DNA from: Rhodosorus marinus
Taxonomy: Eukaryota; Rhodophyta; Stylonematophyceae; Stylonematales; Stylonemataceae
Assembly (NCBI GenBank): GCA_029953675.1
Contig: JAMWBK010000011.1
Location: 434,001 to 498,000, forward strand
Direction of reading: 5' to 3'
Length of the DNA: 64,000 nucleotides
Part shown: piece by piece, positions 30,103-39,612 of the stretch
Position numbering within the stretch: the stretch's first letter is position 1
How the letters are laid out: each line of letters opens with the position of its first letter
Notes under the pieces: model-generated
Told to the model about the DNA's origin: nothing
What the model saw: the letters and a program-made list of their open reading frames with translations, nothing else
Database searches by the model: none
Program-made: the position numbers and the translations under genes

Positions 30103-30524
30103 TAGCCCGCACTTTTTTTCTAGATGAGGAGGCTGGAACCGGGGTTGAGGCTGATACGGCCGAAGCTCGCCTTGGGTTTGAAGAGCCCGTAGCCCGCGTT
30201 CAAGTTGAGGAGGAAGGAGGCGGGGTTGAGGTAGAGGAGGCTGGAGCAGGAAGGCGTTCAGGTTGAGGAGCCCGGATCCAGCCCTGAGGTTCCCGTACAA
30301 TTCGTTGGAATTTCGGAAACAAGAGATCAAACTATCAACAAATTCAACTAGAGTGAATCTGGTAAACAACTCTAGTCGCTTGTTCTAGAAATGTCGCGCG
30401 AGCTTAAACTGCACTGCCACCTGGATCGGTACCACATGAAATAATACGAGTATAAAAAGTATGAACAACAATAAAAAGTAAACAAAAAATATGAAAAAGA
30501 GGTTAGCTTAGCTGGGCTCACGTT
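30040..30524. other. 3' part and flank of repeat gene copy 4
   Basis: Contains the out-of-frame end of the repeat gene (to 30,351) and its flank. From 30,420 to 30,520 the sequence is A-rich, and no gene is seen. Confidence 0.5.
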
Positions 30525-30665
30525 AGTCTGGCGTTCAACAACATAGCAGCGTTTGAACGCCAGAGATTCAGAAACAGCTCCGTGAAGGTGCTAACCAGAA
30601 CCCAAGGTCGCAACAAAAGAGCGCACGAAGCTGACTAGAATCTACAAGATCAACTCGGAGTTGCA
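30525..30665 (-). mobile_element. LINE family 2 (divergent) fragment
   Basis: Antisense C-terminal piece (GTTTGAACGCCAGAG ... CTCCGTGA ...), heavily mutated. Confidence 0.5.
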
Positions 30666-30789
30666 CCGCTAGCAACTGCTCATGGCTGAATTCTGGTGCC
30701 AATGGTCTCCATTCAACTCGGAGTTACATTCCCCGTGTCTGCTCACCATGCGAAGTATGGGGTGCTGCTTCGCCTCTCAATGACTCCCC

Positions 30790-31455
30790 CACCGTTCCAA
30801 ATTATTGGAGGGTTTTGGTTTTGCCGCTTTTTGGGGAACCAGCGCGGGTGCTTTCCGTGTCTCCTGGGATCGCGCTTCGAATCCGAGCGTTGGTCAGTTT
30901 TCAATCGTGGTTTCTACCTGGATACGTGTTCTCACCTGCGATGCAGCAGACGGAGCCCTTGGCCCCATCAAGAGCGGAAAGGGGTTCCAGAGTTAACCTG
31001 CGCGGCGGCAGAGTGCCTTCCGGTGGGCCCTTGTTGGCATCTTGTCCGCAGGTCCTAGCCGCCCGGACTCGACGCTACCTGCCAGCGTCTGTCTGCTCGA
31101 CGTCAAGGCGCTGCAGCTCGGTCAATGCTGCAACTGAAGGAATCCCAGTACGCTGCGGCTATGTTGGACTCTTCACTTCGCGATTCGGCATTGTCCAATC
31201 GGTTTGTTCCACACATCATAGAGTGCTTTTCTTTGGTTTTTTGATAGTGTAGGTTCCCGTTGGCTTCGTCGGCTCTTTCGAAACAACCCAGGTCGTCTTG
31301 ATAGCCTGCTCACGGAGCTGTCCTTGACCCTCTAGCGTTCCAACGCTGCTTTATTGTTGGACGCCCCCGGAACCTCGTCAACAGATCCGTTTATTCAGAG
31401 CGTCATCAGCGTCTTGTTTCTCCCTTCTCCGGGTATTTAGGATCTGAATAAATGG
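30790..31455 (+). mobile_element. LINE family 2 (divergent) C-terminal fragment
   Basis: Remnants of the zinc-knuckle region (LLASCPQV), the endonuclease end and the C-terminus, through CTGAATAAA at about 31,450. Part of the endonuclease is deleted. The end is interrupted by a 20-nt micro-insertion at 31,381. Confidence 0.65.
31381..31400 (-). mobile_element. 20-nt family 2 micro-insertion
   Basis: ACAGATCCGTTTATTCAGAG, the inverted family 2 3' end, lies between two copies of CGTCA (31376-31380 and 31401-31405), inside another family 2 fragment. Confidence 0.8.
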
Positions 31456-32004
31456 ACGATGCAGTAGGGCCTAACAGCATCGCGTCGGCGTCTCTTGTGG
31501 TACGAAAGTAGCTCCGTTTTTGTCGGCTGTGACTAGCTTGGTTGAGACCAAGCTAGCTGAGGCTGCTTGGGAGGAAGGAGCTCTCTCGCAGCTCGTCGAG
31601 AGCCTGGGAGCGCCGGTGTCCAGTCTCACGAGGAGCCCCAGTTTGATCTTGTAGAGCGTGTCCCCCCCCCCCCCCGCGGGCGACGACCGAAAGGGGGGTC
31701 AGTCAACGCGCGTGAGTCAGTCAAAACTCCCTTATCCCGGCACAGCAACGGTTGGCGGTTCCGGCGCGGGGCAGTGTGAGAGTCCCTAGTGGCCCCGGGG
31801 GCCCTGGCCGGGTCTCAGCTCTCGGAGGCTGACGGTGATCACGATGGAGGACAGGCAGGGCGATGTACGGACTCCACCAGTTAGGAGCGGTGGTGGAGAG
31901 GACGGAGGGACCCCACCTTGGGGCAAAATTCTCCAGGTACGCCATCACATGAGCCGGCGGTGCTCCTGCGAAGCAATGCCAAGAAAGCTGGTCAGTCTCA
32001 TCAG
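31456..32004. other. unassigned GC-rich sequence
   Basis: No recognised gene; it may be an upstream part of a LINE. It holds a perfect 10-bp hairpin, CTAGCTTGGT-TGAG-ACCAAGCTAG (31,533-31,556), and a run of 14 C at 31,662-31,675. Confidence 0.4.
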
Positions 32005-32345
32005 GTTTACTCAGAGCCCAACTACCCTGAGAATAGAGAGACAAGACGCTGATGACGCGCGTCTACAAACAAAATCTACAACCAAAGCAGCAGTTGAGCG
32101 CGACAGGGTCAAAGAATGCTCCGTGAGCAGACTATCTAGACGCCCTGGGTCGTTGCGAAAGATACCTCGCAGCCGGCAAGAACCTACACTATCTATGAAG
32201 CCAAAGTATTCAATAATGAGGAGGATAAACCGTATGTCACCACCGAATTGCGAAAGGTAGGGTTTGACATCGCTGCCGCGTACTGGGATTCTTTAACATG
32301 CCGCATGGACCGAGCTGCAGCGCCAGTCGCCTGAGGACAAGGGAT
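32005..32345 (-). mobile_element. LINE family 2 3' fragment
   Basis: Begins at TTTACTCAGAGCCC and encodes, on the minus strand, the C-terminus and part of the endonuclease. Several indels. Confidence 0.7.
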
Positions 32346-32360
32346 GGAGAGGTCAACGTA

Positions 32361-32712
32361 CTAACGGCGACGCGCATTTAGGTCAAACACAACGAGATCC
32401 GGCACCCGCTGTATCGCTGGGGCGTCACTCTCGTCAGCAATCTCCCTTGCTACCGCCAGAGGGACCTCATACTCCACTTCTCGGTCCGTACCGAGCGATT
32501 CAGAACAAAGGTAGCGGAAAAGCAACCGGTTGAGCCGCGTATGGGGTTTGGCCCGAGCCCCTTGAACCTCCGCACAAGACGCCACAAGTGCGCACCATAA
32601 TCACCCCAAGGCACATTGGCCCCGTACAATGCACATCGAGAATCCCGCTCAACAGGCCAAGCGGGTTGCGGCAGCCCCAGGTACAATCGCAAGCTTACAC
32701 GCACACCCACAA
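32361..32712 (-). mobile_element. LINE family 2 zinc knuckle and endonuclease fragment
   Basis: The minus strand encodes VSLRLYLGLPQPAWPVERDS, CALYGANVPWGDYGAHL (knuckle, second Cys lost) and VQRVPDLVVFDLNARRR. Confidence 0.7.
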
Positions 32713-32945
32713 ACTAGCGTTTAGATAGTCTGCTCACGGATACTTACCTGGCCGGGCCGATCGCTCCTCACGTAAGAGCATCTGCTTGGATGAGAGTGAG
32801 TATGCTCACTCTCATCCAAGTGACGTGCTATGGCACGTCACTTTATCTTTTCGGGCATCTGTGGCAGTCTCGCTTGACTCCTACGAAGTAACCTCTGTGT
32901 GACTGTCGACGGCTTAATTTCTGACATGGGGAGATTGATGATCTG
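32713..32945. other. short unassigned segment with two hairpins
   Basis: Unique-looking sequence between LINE pieces. Apart from the double hairpin at 32,785-32,843 nothing is recognised. Confidence 0.5.
32785..32843. repeat. double perfect hairpin with TATG loops
   Basis: CTTGGATGAGAGTGAG-TATG-CTCACTCTCATCCAAG (split here as arm, loop, arm; 32,785-32,820) runs directly into AAGTGACGTGC-TATG-GCACGTCACTT (32,818-32,843). The two stems share AAG, and both loops are TATG. Confidence 0.92.
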
Positions 32946-33812
32946 TTTATTCAGAGGCTAACTACCCTGAGAAGCGAGAGACAAGACGCTGATGACGCGC
33001 GTCCACAAACAAAGCAGAATTGGAGCGCCACAGGGTCAAAGAAAGCTCCGTGAGCAGACTATCTAAACGCCCTGGGTCGTCGCGAAACAGAGCTCGCAGT
33101 CAGCCAGAATCTACACTATCTATCAAGCCAAAGCGCTTAATGATGAGGGGAACGAACCGGTATGTCACCGCCGAATCGCGAAAGGTAGGGTTTGACATCG
33201 CTGCCGCGTACTGCGAATCTTTCACTTGCCGCATGGACCGAGCTGCAGCTCCTCGGCGCCGAGCCGACGCAGGCAGCTACCTGGTCGCCTGAGGACAAGG
33301 GATGGAGAGGTCAATGTACTCACTGCGACGCGCATTGAGGTCAGTCACAACGAGATCCGCCACCCGCTGTACCGCTGGGGCGTCACTCTCATCAGCAATT
33401 TCCGATGCCACCGCCAGAGGGACCTGATACTCCACTTCTCGGTCCGTACCGAGCGATTGAGAACGAAGGTAGCGGAAAAGCAAGCGGTTGAGCCGCGTAT
33501 GGCGTCTGGTCCGGGCCCCTTGAACCTCCGCACAAGACGCCAACAGATGCGCACCATAATCACCCCACGGCATATTGGCCCCCACAATGCGCATCTAGAA
33601 TCCCGCTCAACAGGCCAAAGGAGTTGCGGCAAGCTCAGGTAGAGTCGTAAGCTTACACGAAGTTCGAGATCGATAAGCGCCAACCGCGGATACGAAGGTA
33701 TGGCCGTAAAGAAACGGGAGCTGAGACTCCCCCAAAAACCCCGCAGGCGAGCGAAAGTCGACGCCGAGCACGAAGGTAAACTCAGAAGGGTGGCATGCGA
33801 GTCCCGATGTAT
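32946..33812 (-). mobile_element. LINE family 2, left arm of inverted duplication
   Basis: The minus strand encodes, in order, the linker, the zinc-knuckle region, the endonuclease (VQRVADLVVTDLNARRSEYI) and the C-terminus down to the 3' border. It is the reverse complement of 33,872-34,738, with the same length (867 nt) and shared private variants. Confidence 0.88.
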
Positions 33813-33871
33813 TGGGAGATTCGCGTTCGCGCGACCTCCCCTAACTCCCAAAAAAAAACATTTCGTGGGAC
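33813..33871. repeat. 59-nt spacer of the inverted duplication
   Basis: Contains CGCGTTCGCGCG and a run of A. Its right end (TTTCGTGGGACA) is LINE-derived, while its left part is not found in the other copies. Confidence 0.7.
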
Positions 33872-34738
33872 ATACATCGGGACTCCGGTGCCACCCTTCT
33901 GAGTTTACCTTCGTGCTCGGCGTCGACTTTCGCTCGCCTGCGGGGTTTGGGGGGGAGTCTCAGCTCCCGTTTCTTCACGGCCATACCTTCGTATCCGCGG
34001 TTGGCGCTTATCGATCTCGAACTTCGTGTAAGCTTACGACTCTACCTGAGCTTGCCGCAACCCCTTTGGCTTGTTGAGCGGGATTCTAGATGCGCATTGT
34101 GCGGGGCCAATGTGCCGTGGGGTGATTATGGTGCGCATCTGTTGGCGTCTTGTGTGGAGGTTCAAGGGGCCCGGACCAGACGCCATACGCGGCTCAACCG
34201 CTGCTTTTCCGCTATCTTCGTTCTCAATCGCTCGGTACGGACCGAGAAGTGGAGTATCAGGTCCCTCTGGCGATGGCATCGGAAATTGCTGATGAGAGTG
34301 ACGCCCCAGCGGTACAGCGGGTGGCGGATCTCGTTGTGACTGACCTCAATGCGCGTCGCAGTGAGTACATTGACCTCTCCATCCCTTGTCCTCAGGCGAC
34401 CAGGTAGCTGCCTGCGTCGGCTCGGCGTCGAGGAGCTGCAGCTCGGTCCATGCGGCAAGTGAAAGATTCGCAGTACGCGGCAGCGATGTCAAACCCTACC
34501 TTTCGCGATTCGGCGGTGACATACCGGTTCGTTCCCCTCATCATTAAGCGCTTTGGCTTGATAGATGGAGTAGGTTCTGGCTGACTGCGAGCTCTGTTTC
34601 GCGACGACCCAGGGCGTTTAGATAGTCTGCTCACGGAGCTTTCTTTGACCCTGTGGCGCTCCAATTATGCTTTGTATGTGGACGCGCGTCATCAGCGTCT
34701 TGTCTCTCGCTTCTCAGGGTAGTTAGCCTCTGAATAAA
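33872..34738 (+). mobile_element. LINE family 2, right arm of inverted duplication
   Basis: Encodes the zinc knuckle CALCGANVPWGDYGAHLLAS-C, the endonuclease and the C-terminal region, with scattered frameshifts. It ends at CTCTGAATAAA. The variants TATCGATCTCG, CTCTACCTGAG and TATCAGGTCC are shared only with the left arm among most copies. Confidence 0.88.
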
Positions 34739-34740
34739 TG

Positions 34741-34857
34741 ATCATCATCGAGCTTTCTTTGACCCTGTGGTGCTCCAATTCTGCTTTGTTTGTGGACGCG
34801 CGTCATCCGCGTATTGTCTCTCGATTCTCAGGGTAGTTAGCCCCTGAATAAACGGGA
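34741..34857 (+). mobile_element. LINE family 2 3' end fragment
   Basis: The last 100 bases or so of family 2, ending CCCCTGAATAAACGG, directly after the preceding copy. Confidence 0.7.
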
Positions 34858-36615
34858 AGTTCGAGGTCGGGAGGCGCCAATACGCAAGTATGACCGTCAA
34901 GAAGCGGGGGCTGAGACTCCCTCCCAAACCGCGCATGCGAGCCAAAACCGACGCCGAGGGGGAATGTGATGAACTCAGAAGGGCGGCCTACGAGTCCCAA
35001 TGTATGTCCCACGAAAGCGTTTTTCGGATTAAACGGATTCATGGTAGCTGCCGCAAAAAATAGGTCAGCCTCTGACACGCACGGAACCGGAAGATGAGCG
35101 GAGCGGTCTGGAGGTACCCTTCTGGGAGACTGCACAGCTCAGTCAGGAGCCCTTCGTGGTGAGTCAGTAGCGCGGAGAGGGTGCGTTCGACAAATATCGG
35201 GGTGCCCACGGGGAAGGACCCCGAACAGAATGAAGCTCCCAGACCGCCAAATGTCTCGAAACCTGGATGGAACCGCGTCCGCAGTGCAGGGAGACCCCCC
35301 CCAAAAAAAAATCGTACTTGGTATGGTTTATACGCACCCCACCAAGGAAACGACCTCGCCAAGAAAATCATTTGCCGGCACCAGATCGTCAGGGATGCCA
35401 AGGAGCGTCACATCGTCATGGAAGGCGACTACACGGACCCGCGGGAACTGATGTTTCAGCCGCTACAGCGCCAGTTGCAACTCACAGGCGCACGCAGAGG
35501 TACGGCCATAAGGGATCGCCCTGTTCCAGTTGATCCTCCTGATGATTCCCAGCGCGCTGGGAGCCGAGCTCAAGCACGCACGGATGCGCTGCAAAATATC
35601 TTTTCTTGGGACTTGCACCGTGCTGCATATGGCCGACTCCTCGCGCAGATGGTCTCATCTTCTCGCGCTCGCGCCCGCCTACTTAGTCTTGGAGGGGTTC
35701 TTAGCTCTCAGTGGCTCATGACCGTACCAGCCTTTCCGCCACTCACACTGTCGGATTTCGAAGTGCGTACTTCACTGCGCTTATACCTCGGCTTACATCA
35801 GCCCCCTTGGCCGTACGAGATGGGTTCGTCGTGCCCTCTCTGCTCTCAGACTGAAGACAACGCAGATTTTGGCGCCCACCTGCTCGCTAGTTGCTCGGCG
35901 GTGAAAGGTGCTCGAACCCGCCGCCACACACGGATCTTGAACCTGTTATACCGGGAACTTCGGCCTATAGTCCGGCAAGCCGGTCTGGAAATCGAACGTG
36001 AGAAACCTTTACCCGTCGCGGACTTTCAAAATGATGAACGCCGTGTAGCCGACCTGGTGATCACCTGTGACGACAGCCGCCGTACCACATACGTTGATCT
36101 TGCTGTTCCTAACCCTCAAGCTAGTCGTTCGTTACCTCCCGGCTGCGGGGGAGCGCCGTGGATCTGCCGCCACCAGCATGAGACGCCGCAAAGAGATCAA
36201 ATACGCGGGGGCTTTGTCTTCCCCTGGTGTTCGTGCTTCGGCATTAGCACATCGCTTGGTACCCCTGATCATTGAGTGCTTTGGGTTCATGGACTCTGTT
36301 GGTTCTCGCTGGCTTCGGGAGTTGTTCCGCGAACGCCCTGACCGTCTTCAATCGTTGTTTACCCGCTTAAGTTTCCTGCTGTGGCGCATGAATGCCGCTT
36401 TGATGTTGGAGGCGCGAGTACTTCGCCGCGCTTAGTCTTTTTTTCCCCTCGGGGTTTTTTTTTTCAGCCTCCGATTAAACCATTCGTTCGTTCGCTCCAT
36501 ACCCGTACGAGCCGCAAAGCTGTCGCTCTCGCCATACGGGTGACAAATCGGGGGCCGTTTGGCGCTTCACCATATACGCGACGTAAGAACTAGAAGCCTG
36601 CCGGGAGGAGCTAAC
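34858..36615 (-). mobile_element. LINE family 2 with RT, interrupted by family 1
   Basis: On the minus strand, 36,615-36,494 gives an RT palm stretch (YGEAPNGPRFVTRMARATAL...) that continues across the family 1 insertion at 35,526 into SEQGDPLWPYL (motif B), VAFHDDVTLLG (motif C) and PVGTPIFVERTLSALLTHHE. An internal deletion near 35,036 then joins the thumb (YFLRQLP) to the linker (FVGHTLGL). Confidence 0.75.
35527..36489 (+). mobile_element. LINE family 1, 5'-truncated, 963 nt, nested
   Basis: Flanked by GTTC (35523-35526 and 36490-36493) and inserted into an inverted family 2 RT. It encodes the knuckle and endonuclease as at 17,540. A 4-nt duplication near 36,128 (TCGTTCGTTA against TCGTTA) shifts the frame before the C-terminus, which continues open to 36,435. 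The long frame reading in from 35,181 is partly antisense family 2 and is not a gene. Confidence 0.88.
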
Positions 36616-36639
36616 GAACTAAGCGCGTGTGCTCGCGAC

Positions 36640-36785
36640 ACACTGTCCAAAAAACCCTTTCGTGGGACATACATCGGGACTCGTATGCCACCCTTCTGAG
36701 TTTACCTTCGTGCTCGGCGTCGACTTTGGCTCGCCTGCGCGGTTTGGGGGGGAGTCTCAGCTCCCGTTTCTTCACGGTCATGCCT
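36640..36785 (+). mobile_element. LINE family 2 linker fragment
   Basis: Encodes QKTLSWDIHRDSYATLLSLP and a few following codons; truncated at both ends. Confidence 0.65.
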
Positions 36786-36787
36786 TT

Positions 36788-37640
36788 AGATCCGTTTATT
36801 CAGAGGCTAACTACCCTGAGAAGCGAAAGACAAGACGTTGATGACGCGCGTCCACATACAAAGGAGAATTGGAGCGCCACAGGGTCAAAGAAAGCTCCGT
36901 GAGCAGACTATCTAAACGCCCTGGGTCGTTGCGAAACAGAGCTCGCAGCCAGCCAGAACCTACACTATCTATCAAGCCAAAGCACTCAATAATGAGGGGG
37001 ACGAACCGGTATGTCACCGCCGAATCGCGAAAGGTAGGGTTTGACATCGCTGCCGCGTACTGCGAATCTTTCACTTGCCGCATGGACCGAGCTGCAGCTT
37101 CTCGACGCCGAGCCGACGCAGGCAGCTACCTGGTCGCCTGAGGACAAGGGATGGAGAGGTCAATGTACTCACTGCGACGCGCATTGAGGTCAGTCACAAC
37201 GAGATCCGCCACCCGCTGTACCGTTGGGGCGTCACTCTCATCAGCAATTTCCGATGCAATCGCCAGAGGGACCTCATACTCCACTTCTCGGTCCGAACCG
37301 AGCGATTGCGAACGAAGATAGCGGAAAAACAAGCGGTTGAGCCGCGTATGGCGTCTGGTCCGGGCCCCTTGAACCTCCGCACAAGACGCCAACAGATGCG
37401 CACCATAATCACCCCACGGCACATTGGCCCCGCACAATGCGCATCTAGAATTCCGCTCAACAGGCCAACGGGGTTGCGGCAAGCCCAGGTAAAGTCGTAA
37501 GCTTACACGAAGGTCGAGATCGGTAAGCGCCAACCGCGGATACACAGGTATTACCGTGAAGAAACGGGAGTTGAGACTCCCTCCAAACCGCGCAGGCGAG
37601 CCCAAGTCGACGCCGAGCACGAAGGTAAACGGAACGGAGG
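36788..37640 (-). mobile_element. LINE family 2, 3' half
   Basis: The minus strand is open for 180 codons (stop side at 37,126) through the zinc knuckle (CALCGANVPWGDYGAHLLAS-C) and the endonuclease (VADLVVTDLNARRSEYIDLS). The C-terminal part is in another frame, down to the 3' border at 36,792. Confidence 0.82.
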
Positions 37641-38200
37641 TCCAGAACTGGAGGCCGCTGTTCAACAATGTACCGCCCTGCTGATCCGTTTACGCAGAGG
37701 CCAACTACCCTGAAAAGCGATAGACAAGACACTGATGACGCGCATCTACAAACAAAGCAGAATTGGAGCGAGCGCCACAGGGTCAAAGAAAGCTCCGTGA
37801 GCAGACTATCTAAACGCCCTGGGTCGTTGCGAAACAGAGCTCGCAGCGCTGCCGAGTGGTACCCAGGCTCTGTGCGATTCCTGCGCCTGGGCTGCAGTTC
37901 TTGACTCACTCGGTGGCCAGCGTTCGGGAGTCTCTGCTGCAGCACCGTGTGTTGGAAATGGTGTAGAAACTGCCCAGGATATTGACGCCGTGGCTGTGCC
38001 GTCGAGACCGCCAGAGGAGGGCGTTTCCCCGTCGGGTGCGGCCCCTTCGAGGACCGATGTAATCCAAAAGCCCCTTTCGTGGGACATACATCGGGACTCG
38101 TATGCCACCCTTCTGAGTTTACCTTCGTGCTCGGCGTCGATTTTGGCTCGCCAGCGCGGTTTGGGACCGTGAAGAAACTCCCGTTTCTTCACGGTCATAC
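37641..38200 (+). mobile_element. LINE family 2 linker fragment, interrupted
   Basis: Plus-strand linker (ELEAAVQQCTAL ... PSGTQA ... QKPLSWDIHRDSYATLLSLP) split by an inverted family 2 3' end at 37,682-37,848. Confidence 0.75.
37682..37848 (-). mobile_element. LINE family 2 3' end nested insertion, 167 nt
   Basis: Flanked by CTGC (37678-37681 and 37849-37852). The empty site is at about 40,490 (ACCGCCCTGCCGAGTGG). Confidence 0.82.
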
Positions 38201-38206
38201 CTCTTC

Positions 38207-38312
38207 GATCCGTTTATTCAGAGGCTAACTACCCTGAGACGCGAGAGACAAGACGATGATGACGCGCGTCCACAAACAACGCAGAATTGGAGCGCCACAG
38301 GGTCACAGAAAG
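38207..38312 (-). mobile_element. LINE family 2 3' end fragment
   Basis: The last 100 bases of family 2 inverted, directly followed by a second inverted 3' border at 38,316. Confidence 0.7.
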
Positions 38313-38313
38313 C

Positions 38314-39260
38314 TCAAATCCGTTTATTCAGAGGCTAACTACCCTGAGAAGCGAGAGACAAGACGCTGATGACGCACGTCCACATACAAAGCAGAATTGG
38401 AGCGCCACAAGGTCAAAGAAAGCTCCGTGAGCAGACTATCTAAACGCCCTGGGTCGTTGCGAAACAGAGCTCGCAGTCAGCCAGAACCTACTCTATCTAT
38501 CAAGCCAAAGCACTTAATGAGGAGGGGGACGAATCGGTATGTCACCGCCGAATCGCGAAAGGTAGGGTTTGACATCGCTGCCGCGTACTGCGAATCTTTC
38601 ACTTGCCGCATGGACCGAGCTGCAGCTTCTCGACGCCGAGCCGACGCAGGCAGCTACCTGGTCGCCTGAGGACAAGGGATGGAGAGGTCAATGTACTCAC
38701 TACGACGCGCATTGAGGTCAGTCACAACGAGATCCGCCACCCGCTGTACCGCTGGGGCGTCACTCTCATCAGCAATTTCCGATGCCACCGCCAGAGGGAC
38801 CTCATACTCCACTTCTCGGTCCGTACCGAGCGATTGAGAACGAAGGTAGCGGAAAAGCAAGCGGTTGAGCCGCGTATGGCGTCTGGTCCGGGCCCCTTGA
38901 ACCTCCGCACAAGACGCCAACAGATGCGCACCATAATCACCCCACGGCACATTGGCCCCGCACAATGCGCATCCAATTCTGCTTTGTTTGTGGACGCGCG
39001 TCATCAGCATCTTGTCTCTCGCTTCTCAGGGTAGTTAGCCTCTGAATAAACGGATCATCTAGAATCCCGCTCAACAGGCCAAGGGGGTTGCGGCAAGCCC
39101 AGGTAAAGTCGTAAGCTTACACGAAGTTCGAGATCGGCAAGCGCCAACCGCGGATACGCAGGTATGACCGTGAAGAAACGGAAGGTTAGACTCAACCCTA
39201 AACGGCGCAGGCGATGCCAAAGTCGACGCCGAGCACGAAGGTAAAGAGAAGAGGGGTTCT
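38314..39260 (-). mobile_element. LINE family 2, 3' half
   Basis: Inverted copy with C-terminus, endonuclease (open frame 38,654-38,976) and linker. It is interrupted by an 82-nt forward insertion at 38,974. Confidence 0.82.
38974..39055 (+). mobile_element. 82-nt family 2 3'-end insertion
   Basis: Flanked by CATC (38970-38973 and 39056-39059). The empty site is at about 37,440 (AATGCGCATCTAGAATTCC). It encodes only the last 20 codons or so plus the tail, ending TGAATAAACGGAT. Confidence 0.88.
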
Positions 39261-39296
39261 TTCACGGAAGGGTTACGTTAGTCCAGTCTGGGTATG

Positions 39297-39612
39297 CACA
39301 CGCTAACTACCCTGAGAAGCGAGAGACAAGACGCCGATGACGCGCGTCCACAAACAAAGCAGAATTGGAGCGCCACAGGGTCAAAGAAAGCTCCGTGAGC
39401 AGACTATCTAAACGCCCTGGCTCGTTGCGAAACACTGCTCGCAGCCAGCGAGAACCTACACTATCTATCAAGCCAAAGCACTCAATAATGATGGGGACGA
39501 ACCGGTATGTCACCGCCGAATCGCGAAAGGTAGGGTTTGACATCGCTGCCGCGTACTGCGAATCTTTCACTTGCCGCATGGACCGAGCTGGAGCTCCTCG
39601 ACGCCGAGCCGA
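39297..39612 (-). mobile_element. LINE family 2 C-terminal fragment
   Basis: The minus-strand open frame reads from PASARRRGAPARSMRQVKDS to the end LVSRFSG. It abuts a forward RT copy at 39,613. Confidence 0.78.

Larger units (their letters stand above)
23041..30420 (+). repeat. segmental duplication unit 4, rearranged
   Basis: The lead-in is followed by a family 1 insertion and the MNSYGEL pseudogene, then is broken at 25,513 by another family 1 element. An inverted block (26,638-27,514) follows, then a family 1 3' end, a family 2 piece and finally the promoter and repeat gene of the unit. Confidence 0.65.

Noticed and set aside
35181-36275. 364-codon plus-strand open frame
   Set aside because: Its first third is antisense family 2 RT and the rest is family 1. 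It is a chance fusion across an insertion junction, with the 3' end frameshifted.
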